Positions 1 to 6,016 of a stretch of DNA of 15,590 bases are shown here, one piece after another. Position 1 is the stretch's first letter; the number at the start of each line of letters is the position of its first letter. Under the pieces are notes generated by a model. The model did no database searches. It saw only the letters and a program-made list of their open reading frames with translations, and had not been told where the DNA came from. A program made the translations under genes and the position numbers. The DNA comes from an uncultured Clostridia bacterium. Lineage in GTDB: Bacteria; Bacillota; Clostridia; Oscillospirales; CAG-272. Location: contig CAMPBZ010000012.1 in the NCBI GenBank assembly GCA_946641795.1, forward strand, positions 1 to 15,590, written 5' to 3'.

Positions 1-588
1 GATATTAAAATGGTAGGCATTTTGCCCCGGAGGGAGTCCAAAAAAAAGAAAGAGCCAACCTCTATGCGCGAACTGCTCCCCGACGCGACGAGCCTGCCCG
101 ACCTGATTGCCATCTTTTTGGGCATTCTGGAACTGATGAAGGTGCGCCGGATCAAAATGCAGGAAGAGGAGTTTGCCGACGACTCTGTTCACGGGGTGGA
201 CACCGTTTTCGTCATCAACGACGACCCCGAAAAAGAGGCCGGCGCGAAGAAGATCAAAATTGATCCCTCCGAGCCGATCCCGCTTTCCTCCAAGGCCGAA
301 ATGCACCGCGAACAGCGCCGCATTCTGCGCGAGCAAAAACTTGCCGAGCGCAAAAAGGAGCGCGAAGAGGAACGCGCCCGCCGCGCCGCCGGAAAAGGCG
401 GAGCCGCTCCCCTGCCCCCGGACGACAGCGACCTGGAAGCCGAGGAACGCATTGCCGAGCTTTTGGACGATCAGCTCTCCGACCGGGATGAAGACCTGCT
501 TGACGACCTCGGGCTGGATATGAACGAGATCGTTTCGCATATGGCAAAGCAGGCCGGAAAGCTCCCCGACGAACCCGAAAAGAAATAA
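1..588 (+). CDS. scpA: ScpA, segregation and condensation protein A (5'-truncated by window edge)
   Basis: The reading frame is open to the left edge, so only the C-terminal part (about 195 codons) is visible and the first ATG at 10 is not a credible start. ScpA is the kleisin subunit of the SMC-ScpAB condensin; its C-terminal winged helix binds the Smc head. The residues encoded by about 60-200 (LPDLIAIFLGILELMKVRRIK, read in part as FLGILELMK) match that winged helix, which is usually close to the end of the protein. Here a further tail of about 130 residues follows: a Lys/Arg/Glu-rich helical stretch with coiled-coil character (about 295-400), then a strongly acidic segment rich in Asp-Leu (about 420-530). 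That tail is unusual. scpB follows after 18 nt, as expected for the complex. The family is clear; the function of the tail is unknown. Confidence 0.93.
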   Translation, partial: DIKMVGILPRRESKKKKEPTSMRELLPDATSLPDLIAIFLGILELMKVRRIKMQEEEFADDSVHGVDTVFVINDDPEKEAGAKKIKIDPSEPIPLSSKAEMHREQRRILREQKLAERKKEREEERARRAAGKGGAAPLPPDDSDLEAEERIAELLDDQLSDRDEDLLDDLGLDMNEIVSHMAKQAGKLPDEPEKK

Positions 589-606
589 TGAAGAAGGTCA
601 AACAGA

Positions 607-1317
607 ATGGAAGAGAAGAAACAGCAACCGGTCCTGGAACCACTCAAAACCGCAAAAGAAACCGAGGAGGCGATTGAGGCCATCCTCTACGCCGCCGGCT
701 ATCCCGTGCGGTTTGATAAACTTGCCGAGGTTTTGCAAATCACCGTCAAGGACGTCAAGGCCTTCGTGCGCAATATTGAAAAGAAATTTGCCGAGGAAAA
801 CCGCGCCCACGGCATTCAGCTTTTGATCTACCCCGCCTCCTGCCAGTTTGCCACCCGGGAGCAGTACGCCCCCTACGTGCGCGAGGCGCTGGGCATTCGC
901 CGCGGCGGCAACCTTTCGGCTTCCTCTATGGAGGTGCTTGCGGTGGTTGCCTACAACCAGCCGGTCACCCGCTCGTTCATTGATATGGTGCGCGGTGTGG
1001 ACAGCTCCTATGCCGTCAACTCCCTGTTGGATAAAGGGCTGATCGAGGCCGCCGGTCGTCTGGACGCTCCCGGCCGCCCGATGCTTTACGTTACCACCGA
1101 TAAGTTTTTGCGCGTGTTCGGTCTGAACGCGCTGGAAGAACTGCCGGCAACCGAGGCACTCAGCGCCGCCGCGCAGGCCGTCCAGCTGGATATGAACAAG
1201 GAGCTGGACGAAACCGACGCGGAGCAGCAACCCGCCGGCGATTATGAAGAGCCGGTTGATCCCGAAGAAACCGACGTCATTTTTGAAACCGGCGCCGAAA
1301 ACGCCGACCCCGAATAA
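607..1317 (+). CDS. scpB: ScpB, segregation and condensation protein B
   Basis: 236 residues. ScpB dimerises and binds the middle of the ScpA kleisin, completing the SMC-ScpAB complex that compacts and separates replicated origins. The first winged-helix domain is about residues 16-95 and the second about 105-180, with the family's typical string: LAVVAYNQPVTR (111-122), IDMVRGVDSSY (125-135), GRLDAPGRP (150-158), then YVTTDKFLRVFGL. After residue 195 comes an acidic, low-complexity tail (rich in Asp/Glu/Pro) of about 40 residues, longer than in compact homologues and reminiscent of the tail of the upstream ScpA. The start at 607 has a GAAGG ribosome binding site about 10 nt upstream. It lies directly downstream of scpA in one operon. 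Confidence 0.96.
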   Translation: MEEKKQQPVLEPLKTAKETEEAIEAILYAAGYPVRFDKLAEVLQITVKDVKAFVRNIEKKFAEENRAHGIQLLIYPASCQFATREQYAPYVREALGIRRGGNLSASSMEVLAVVAYNQPVTRSFIDMVRGVDSSYAVNSLLDKGLIEAAGRLDAPGRPMLYVTTDKFLRVFGLNALEELPATEALSAAAQAVQLDMNKELDETDAEQQPAGDYEEPVDPEETDVIFETGAENADPE

Positions 1318-1354
1318 CCTACCCGAACCAAAAACAGAAAGGTGATGTTCCGAT

Positions 1355-2107
1355 ATGAACGGATGGCTGATAGCCCTTTCGGTTCTCGGCGGCATCTTGC
1401 TGTTGCTGATTTTGCTGATTTGTTTCGGCGCCGTCAGCGCCCGCGTGACCTACGAGGGCGAGCTGACCGTTCGCATTTCCGTTTTCGGGTTTTCCAAAAC
1501 GGTCTATCCGCGTAAAAGCGCCGAAAAGCCCTTGCAGGACGTTGCGGGAGCAAACCCGAAAAAGCTCCTGAAAGCCGAGGAAAAGCGCCGCAGACGCGCC
1601 GAGAAAGAGGCCGCGCGCAAGCGAAAACAGCAGGCAAAAAAAGAGCAGGCGCAGGCAAAAAAGACAGGCGCCGAGCCAAAGCCGAACTTGAAAGAAAATC
1701 TGGATATGATTTTGGCGATCCTCAAACGCGCCTATTCCCTTACCAAAGGCAAGGTGCGGGTGGAGTTCCGCAAAATGCACCTGCGCGTTGCAACCGGCGA
1801 CGCCGCCTCTACGGCCATTCTTTACGGCGTTATCCTGCAAACCGTTGCCTATCTTTTGCAATGGACGCAGGATCACTTCAACGAAATCCGCCGCCGCGAG
1901 GGCGATATGACGGTGGAGCCCGATTATCTTTCCGACCAGCCGTCGTTTGAGCTGGATCTCCGGTTGCGTATCGTCGGCTTCCGCGCCGTGGGCATCGCGC
2001 TGAAAATGTTGCACACCTATCAGGTTGAAAAACGTCGCGCAAAACTGCGTGCAAAGAAACGCATATTAAAAGCGGCCGAACAGCCGCCCGATACAGAAAG
2101 GAACTAA
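1355..2107 (+). CDS. DUF2953 membrane-anchored protein (YtfI-like)
   Basis: 250 residues. One N-terminal membrane segment (about residues 4-27, Leu/Ile-rich), then a short beta-type stretch (VTYEGELTVRISVFGF, 31-46) typical of DUF2953. A highly basic Lys/Arg/Ala-rich linker (about 68-112, likely helical) is followed by a second conserved part (LRVATGDAASTAILYGV, 143-159) that is also a DUF2953 hallmark. No catalytic residues are evident and the biochemical role is unknown. DUF2953 proteins are commonly encoded immediately upstream of ytfJ in spore formers (ytfI-ytfJ in Bacillus subtilis), as here, so a sporulation or spore-envelope role is plausible but inferred. The ribosome binding site is AAAGGTG at 1335-1343. 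ytfJ begins 5 nt after the stop, and its Shine-Dalgarno lies inside the end of this gene, suggesting coupled translation. Confidence 0.85.
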   Translation: MNGWLIALSVLGGILLLLILLICFGAVSARVTYEGELTVRISVFGFSKTVYPRKSAEKPLQDVAGANPKKLLKAEEKRRRRAEKEAARKRKQQAKKEQAQAKKTGAEPKPNLKENLDMILAILKRAYSLTKGKVRVEFRKMHLRVATGDAASTAILYGVILQTVAYLLQWTQDHFNEIRRREGDMTVEPDYLSDQPSFELDLRLRIVGFRAVGIALKMLHTYQVEKRRAKLRAKKRILKAAEQPPDTERN

Positions 2108-2112
2108 TTGCA

Positions 2113-2538
2113 ATGGAAAACGAAAATACGATGAAGGATATGATTGCGAACGCGCTGGAACAGGTGCGTACCATTATGGGCGCCGATACCGTTATCGGCC
2201 AGCCAATCAAGCTGGATAACGGCGTGACCGTCATTCCCGTTTCCAAGGTACTTATGGGCTTTGCCACCGGCGGGCTTGACCTGCCCGCAAAGGAGAAAGA
2301 TACCGGCAAAAAGAACTTTGGCGGTGGCGGCGGAACCGGCGTTACCATTTTCCCGGTTGGCTTTTTGACCGCCTACCCGGACGGCAGAGTGGAAATTCTG
2401 CCAATGAAGCCGGAGCCTTCCACCCCCATTGAGCAGGTGGCCGATTTTATCAACCGCACCCCCGAGCTGATCGGCAAATTCAAGGATCTGTTTGCCAAAA
2501 AACAGCCCGAAACGCCCGAGGAAACCGACGCGGAATAA
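2113..2538 (+). CDS. ytfJ: YtfJ/GerW family sporulation protein
   Basis: 141 residues. The fold signature is unmistakable: an N-terminal helix with Met/Ala/Leu (residues 7-23), the GADTVIGQPI and TVIPVSKVLMGFATGG strings (23-54), a poly-Gly loop (NFGGGGGTGV, 68-77) and a following IFPVGFLTAYPDGRVEILP stretch (79-97). GerW (YtfJ) in Bacillus is a spore protein needed for normal germination responses; its molecular activity is not settled. The acidic C-terminal tail (132-141) is short. The Shine-Dalgarno AAAGGA at 2097-2102 overlaps the end of the upstream gene. I could not find a convincing SigF/SigG promoter in front of this gene, so it is probably transcribed with its upstream neighbours or from a promoter I cannot see. 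Confidence 0.94.
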   Translation: MENENTMKDMIANALEQVRTIMGADTVIGQPIKLDNGVTVIPVSKVLMGFATGGLDLPAKEKDTGKKNFGGGGGTGVTIFPVGFLTAYPDGRVEILPMKPEPSTPIEQVADFINRTPELIGKFKDLFAKKQPETPEETDAE

Positions 2539-2556
2539 GCCGCCCTTTCCCGCATA

Positions 2557-2612
2557 AACCGACCCTCCGGAAAATATATTTGAAATGAATTGCATTTTTC
2601 CGGAGGTCGGTT
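2557..2612 (+). promoter_or_regulatory. Long hairpin covering the dacF ribosome binding site
   Basis: The arm 2557-2573 (AACCGACC, bulged C, TCCGGAAAA) pairs with the arm 2594-2612 (ATTTTTCCGGAGGTCGGTT) to give about 17 bp with one bulged base and a loop of about 20 nt that is AT-rich. The 3' arm contains the Shine-Dalgarno CGGAGG and ends directly before the dacF ATG at 2613. No T-run follows, so an intrinsic terminator is unlikely. The structure would hide the ribosome binding site if formed. A role in translational control is an inference. Confidence 0.6.
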
Positions 2613-3797
2613 ATGAAACACGGGCTGATTTGTTTTTTCGCGCTCGCGCTGTCGGCAGTTTTTCTTTTCGCCTGCCCCGGCGTTCTTTTTTCGGTTGCCG
2701 CGGCGGCGGAAACGCCGCCGGAAAACCAAATTGCCGACGTTCGCGTAAGCGTTGACGTTTCGGCGCGCGCCGCCCTGTTGATGGAAGAAACGAGCGGAAC
2801 CGTTCTGTTTGCCAAAAACGCCGACGCCCGCCTGCCGATGGCAAGCACCACCAAAATTATGACGGCGCTGGTCGCCCTGGAACACGCCGCTCCCGATTTG
2901 CTGATTGCAACCCCGCAGGAAGCCGTTGGCACCGAGGGCTCTTCGATCTATCTGTTTGCGGGCGAGGAGCTGACGCTGGAAGATCTGCTTTGGGCGCTCC
3001 TGCTCCGCTCGGCAAACGACGCGGCGGTTGCCATTGCCTTCGGCGTTGCCGGCGGCGTGGAAGAATTTGCCGCCTTGATGAACCAAAAGGCCGAAGAACT
3101 GGGGCTGGAAAATACCCATTTTGTCAACCCCCACGGGCTGGATGATCCCGAACATTACACCACCGCGCGCGAGCTTGCCGTCATTGCCCGCGCCGCGCTG
3201 GCAAACCCGCTGATCCGCCAAATGACCGCGACCCGCAAAAAGACCATTCCCCACAACGGCGAGGAAGGCGTGCGGTTACTGGTCAACCACAACAAACTCC
3301 TGCGGCTGTACGAGGGCACATTCGGCGTAAAAACCGGGTTTACCAAACGCACCGGGCGCTGTCTGGTGTCGGCCGCCGCGCGGAATGACCTTTCGCTCAT
3401 TGCCGTTACGCTGGACGCCCCCTCCGATTGGGCCGACCACCGCGCAATGCTGGACGCCGGCTTTGCGGCGCTCGCGGCGCTCTCTTTGGCGGGATCGGGC
3501 GAGCTTTCGCTTTCACTCCCGGTGGTTGGCGGCGTTGCCGATGCGGTGGCGATTTCCAATCCCGCGGCGGCAACCATCATTCTGCCGGCCGTACACGGGG
3601 AGATCACGCGGGTGATTGAGCTGCCCCGCTTTTTGTACGCGGGCGTTCCCGAAGGAAAATCGGTCGGGCGCGCGGTCTGGTATGCCGACGGCAAAGAGAT
3701 TGCTCAAACGCCGCTGGTTACAACCGCCCCGGTGGAAAAGCCGAAGCGGCAAAACCGGTTTTTGTCTTTCTGGAAAAAATTATTCTCTATTCAATAA
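2613..3797 (+). CDS. dacF: D-alanyl-D-alanine carboxypeptidase, DacF/PBP5 type (peptidase S11)
   Basis: 394 residues. Serine DD-carboxypeptidase that removes the terminal D-Ala of peptidoglycan stem peptides outside the membrane. A signal peptide is visible (basic MKHG, hydrophobic core to residue 31, likely cleavage near AAA-E at 32-33). The three penicillin-binding motifs are intact: S78-T-T-K81 with nucleophile S78, S133-A-N135, and K240-T-G242. A C-terminal beta-rich domain follows, and the last residues (RFLSFWKKLFSIQ) form the amphipathic membrane-anchor helix typical of PBP5-like enzymes. The start at 2613 has GGAGG at 2602-2606, held in a hairpin. In Firmicutes such genes near ytfJ/rluB or spoIIA usually shape the spore cortex; whether this one is DacF or the vegetative or DacB type cannot be decided from sequence alone. 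rluB follows with its Shine-Dalgarno overlapping this stop codon. Confidence 0.95.
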   Translation: MKHGLICFFALALSAVFLFACPGVLFSVAAAAETPPENQIADVRVSVDVSARAALLMEETSGTVLFAKNADARLPMASTTKIMTALVALEHAAPDLLIATPQEAVGTEGSSIYLFAGEELTLEDLLWALLLRSANDAAVAIAFGVAGGVEEFAALMNQKAEELGLENTHFVNPHGLDDPEHYTTARELAVIARAALANPLIRQMTATRKKTIPHNGEEGVRLLVNHNKLLRLYEGTFGVKTGFTKRTGRCLVSAAARNDLSLIAVTLDAPSDWADHRAMLDAGFAALAALSLAGSGELSLSLPVVGGVADAVAISNPAAATIILPAVHGEITRVIELPRFLYAGVPEGKSVGRAVWYADGKEIAQTPLVTTAPVEKPKRQNRFLSFWKKLFSIQ

Positions 3798-3809
3798 AGG
3801 AGGCGCGGG

Positions 3810-4520
3810 ATGGAAACGATCCGCATTCAAAAATACCTTGCCGACTGCGGCGTTTGCTCGCGGCGCGCCGCCGAGGCAGCGATTTCGGAAGGGCTTGTCA
3901 CCGTCAACGGCGCGCTTGCCGAAATCGGCCAAAAGATTGACCCCGAGGCCGACCTTGTTTGCTTTGAAGGCCGGCAGGTGTTGCCGCAAAGCGCGCAAAA
4001 GCACTATGTCCTGCTCAACAAGCCACGCGGGATCGTTTGCACGGCAAAGGACGAAAAAGGGCGAACGGCGGTCACCGACCTCGTCCGGCTGGAAGGCGTG
4101 CGGCTCTACCCGGTCGGGCGGCTGGATATGGACTCCGACGGCCTGCTGTTTCTGACCGACGACGGCGATTTTGCCAACCGGCTGACCCACCCGCGCCACG
4201 AAATTCCCAAAGTTTACGAAGTCACCTTCCGCGCGCCGCTGACCGAAGAACAGATCCAAGCGCTTTCCGCCCCGATGGAGCTGGACGGCTACCCGCTTTT
4301 GCCGGTGGGCGTTCGTCCCCTTGCGCCGGACAAGCTGGAAATGACGCTTTGGGAGGGGCGCAACCGGCAGATCCGCCGGATGTGCGAGACAGTCGGGCTG
4401 AAAATTGCGCGGCTTTCGCGCGTGGCGGTGGGAAAGGTACGTCTGGGTTCCCTGCCCGCCGGAAAATGGCGCTTTTTAACAGCCGAGGAAGTACAATATT
4501 TATTAAAAGGAAAACAATAG
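3810..4520 (+). CDS. rluB: Ribosomal large subunit pseudouridine synthase, RluB/RsuA family
   Basis: 236 residues. Converts a specific uridine of 23S rRNA to pseudouridine. An N-terminal S4 RNA-binding domain (about residues 4-50: IQKYLADCGVCSRRAAEAAI, then VNGA) precedes the catalytic domain, with NKPRGIVCTAKD (70-81) and the signature GRLDMDSDGLLFLTDDG (103-119), in which D106 is the expected catalytic aspartate. The string EGRNRQIRRMCE near residues 183-194 is the conserved RNA-contact motif. Length is normal. A strong AAAGGAGG at 3796-3803 overlaps the dacF stop, so the two genes are translationally close. Clustering of rluB with scpAB and a dac gene is a conserved Firmicutes arrangement. 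Assignment to RluB rather than another RsuA-family member rests on this context and the S4 domain. Confidence 0.95.
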   Translation: METIRIQKYLADCGVCSRRAAEAAISEGLVTVNGALAEIGQKIDPEADLVCFEGRQVLPQSAQKHYVLLNKPRGIVCTAKDEKGRTAVTDLVRLEGVRLYPVGRLDMDSDGLLFLTDDGDFANRLTHPRHEIPKVYEVTFRAPLTEEQIQALSAPMELDGYPLLPVGVRPLAPDKLEMTLWEGRNRQIRRMCETVGLKIARLSRVAVGKVRLGSLPAGKWRFLTAEEVQYLLKGKQ

Positions 4521-4523
4521 ATT

Positions 4524-4916
4524 ATGCTGGAAGTTTTATCCATTCAAAAAAAGGAAGAACAGGAGCGCATTTGCGGCGTTTGCGGCGTTCCCTACCGCCC
4601 CGAAACCATGGCGTACAGCGCCGTGCGCGACGGCGACCTGAAAGGCATTTGCCAGTTTACCATGAACGCCGAGGGCGGAAAGATTGTGGATTTTGCCTGG
4701 GCACCCGAAAAATACGAGTTTGAAACCTTTTTCATTCTGGGGCGCGGCGTTTTGAATTTTATTGACCTTTGCGGCGTTCACCGCGCGTTTTTTGACGCCG
4801 ATTGCCCGAACGAAACGCTCGTCAAAGCCATCGGTTTTTCCCGAAATTCCGACGGCCGTTGGGAAATGGATTTGACAGGATTTTTCTACGACCCCTGCAA
4901 ACATTCTCAAAAATAA
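4524..4916 (+). CDS. Small Cys-rich GNAT-like protein of unknown function
   Basis: 130 residues. The start is 3 nt after the rluB stop, with AAAGGA at 4505-4510 inside the rluB end. I do not recognise a named function. The centre (GICQFTMNAEGGKIVDFAWAP, read as a beta hairpin) and ILGRGVLNFIDLCGV (71-85) followed by LVKAIGF (99-105) have the beta-helix rhythm of a GNAT acetyltransferase fold, but the usual Q/RxxGxG/A acetyl-CoA loop is not evident. It may be a degenerate or atypical member. Six cysteines (17, 20, 43, 83, 94, 125) include a CGVC pair near the N terminus and an FYDPCKH end, which could bind a metal. From memory, similar proteins sit next to rluB in other clostridia. It is the last gene of the scpA-rluB run. 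Confidence 0.7.
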   Translation: MLEVLSIQKKEEQERICGVCGVPYRPETMAYSAVRDGDLKGICQFTMNAEGGKIVDFAWAPEKYEFETFFILGRGVLNFIDLCGVHRAFFDADCPNETLVKAIGFSRNSDGRWEMDLTGFFYDPCKHSQK

Positions 4917-5020
4917 CCATTTTATTACCAAAATTGTAAAAAATTACCATTTTTCAAGCCCAAATTTTGGTCATTATTTCGCCAAAATAGGGCTTGCAAA
5001 ATTTTCCAAAATATGGTAAA
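4914..5020 (+). repeat. Repeated TTACCA-type boxes upstream of spo0A
   Basis: The AT-rich gap before spo0A contains TAACCATTTT (4914-4923), ATTACCA (4924-4930) and ATTACCATTTTT (4943-4954) in the same orientation, and the inverse TGGTAAAAT at 5014-5022 inside the extended -10. The repetition is visible directly. That it is an operator for a regulator is an inference, and AT-rich sequence makes chance similarity likely for the individual short boxes. Confidence 0.35.
4955..4996 (+). promoter_or_regulatory. Hairpin between the rluB operon and spo0A, overlapping the spo0A -35
   Basis: CAAGCCC (4955-4961) pairs with GGGCTTG (4990-4996), and ATTTTGG (4964-4970) pairs with CCAAAAT (4982-4988). An AA/A internal loop separates the two helices, and the loop is 11 nt. 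No T-run of normal length follows, so it is at best a weak terminator for the upstream operon. The last three bases of its 3' arm are the first three of the spo0A -35 element (4994-4999). Confidence 0.55.
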
Positions 5021-5022
5021 AT
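4994..5022 (+). promoter_or_regulatory. SigA-type promoter of spo0A
   Basis: -35 TTGCAA (4994-4999), 17-nt spacer, extended -10 TATGG followed by TAAAAT (5017-5022). The predicted transcription start is near 5029, giving a leader of about 40 nt. A TGTCAAG at 5028-5034 and its inverse TTTGACG at 5051-5057 resemble weak 0A boxes (5 of 7 matches each to TGTCGAA). Confidence 0.7.
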
Positions 5023-5069
5023 ATTCCTGTCAAGGAAAAATAAGAAAATTTTTGACGGAGGATTTTACT

Positions 5070-5846
5070 ATGGAATATACCACCCGCATTCTGATTGCAG
5101 ATGAAAGCCCGGCCACCCGCGCGCAACTGCGCGAAAGTTTGCTGCGCGCCGGCTACCGCAGCGTAGAGGAGGCCGCCAACGGCGAGGAAGCGCTTGCAAA
5201 AATCGAGCGCGTGCGCCCCGCGGTCGTCCTTTTGGACGTTTGGCTCTCCAAGCTGGACGGCATTGGCCTTTTGCGCGCCTGCCGCGCCAACAAAAAGGAC
5301 GCCGAAACGCCGATTTTCATTGTGGTTTCGTCGGTGACCAACCAAAGCCTGTTCGTTCAAGCAAGCGAGGCGGGCGCCGACCTCTGCCTGCCCAAGCCGG
5401 TCAATATGACCAGCCTTTGCAACCACATTGAAAGTCTGCTTGCCGGGCGGCAGAGCGACCTTGCAAAGGCGGCGAGCGCAACCGAGCAATCGCCGGATAT
5501 TGAATCGCAGGTCACGCAGATCATCCATCAAATCGGCGTGCCGGCGCACATCAAAGGTTACCAGTATTTGCGCACGGCCATTCTGCTCACCGTGCAGGAC
5601 AACGATATTATCAATTCGGTAACGAAAGTCCTCTACCCCAGCGTGGCCAAAAAGTATTCCACTACCACCAGCCGGGTGGAGCGCGCCATTCGCCACGCCA
5701 TTGAGGTGGCCTGGGATCGCGGCGACGTGGATACCCTCAACTCCTATTTCGGCTACACCATTCAGCAGGGGCGAGGAAAACCGACGAATAGCGAATTTAT
5801 CGCGATGATCGCTGATAATTTAAGGCTGAAATACAAATTGTACTGA
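5070..5846 (+). CDS. spo0A: Spo0A, sporulation master response regulator
   Basis: 258 residues. Phosphorylated Spo0A binds 0A boxes and commits the cell to sporulation. The receiver domain (about 5-125) has the acidic pair D11-E12, phospho-acceptor D56 in [13 protein letters not shown], the S87/S88 switch position and K109 in LPKPV. After a linker (about 126-145), the C-terminal DNA-binding domain is nearly canonical: [14 protein letters not shown] (155-168), [15 protein letters not shown] (182-196), the recognition helix [15 protein letters not shown] (201-215), and [17 protein letters not shown] (236-252). The ATG at 5070 is chosen over an upstream in-frame ATG at 5013, because it has GGAGG at 5057-5061 with 8-nt spacing and because 5013 lies inside the promoter. 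It has its own promoter and terminator. It is not beside spoIVB, the usual neighbour in Bacillus and many clostridia. Confidence 0.97.
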   Translation: MEYTTRILIADESPATRAQLRESLLRAGYRSVEEAANGEEALAKIERVRPAVVLLDVWLSKLDGIGLLRACRANKKDAETPIFIVVSSVTNQSLFVQASEAGADLCLPKPVNMTSLCNHIESLLAGRQSDLAKAASATEQSPDIESQVTQIIHQIGVPAHIKGYQYLRTAILLTVQDNDIINSVTKVLYPSVAKKYSTTTSRVERAIRHAIEVAWDRGDVDTLNSYFGYTIQQGRGKPTNSEFIAMIADNLRLKYKLY

Positions 5847-5864
5847 AACAAAGATTGCAACTTG

Positions 5865-5893
5865 GGAGCGCCCCGCACGGGGCGCTCCTTTTT
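5865..5893 (+). terminator. Intrinsic terminator of spo0A
   Basis: Perfect 10-bp GC-rich stem GGAGCGCCCC (5865-5874) / GGGGCGCTCC (5879-5888), loop GCAC, followed by five T. It lies 18 nt after the spo0A stop. Confidence 0.92.
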
Positions 5894-5922
5894 GTGCCGG
5901 CGGGAAGTTTTTGGGGAAAGGC

Positions 5923-5951
5923 TTGACAAATCGCTTGGATTATGATAAAAT
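5923..5951 (+). promoter_or_regulatory. SigA-type promoter of the LRR lipoprotein gene
   Basis: -35 TTGACA (5923-5928, perfect), 17-nt spacer, extended -10 TATGA plus TAAAAT (5946-5951). Transcription would start near 5958, leaving a leader of about 60 nt before the ATG at 6017. Confidence 0.82.
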
Positions 5952-6016
5952 AGCATTATCTATGATGGAGGATTATGGTATCTCCTATTTTTCGGAAAGG
6001 TATGGTCTGATAAAAT

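Noticed and set aside
2552..2580. Possible SigF promoter (GCATA plus GG-rich -10) before dacF
   Set aside because: The spacer is only about 12 nt, shorter than the usual 14-16, and the -10 has a mismatch. The bases are better explained by the hairpin arm.
5028..5060. SigH promoter for spo0A (AGGA... GAAT)
   Set aside because: AGGAAAA is present, but no matching GAAT element lies at the right distance. The SigA promoter at 4994-5022 fits better.
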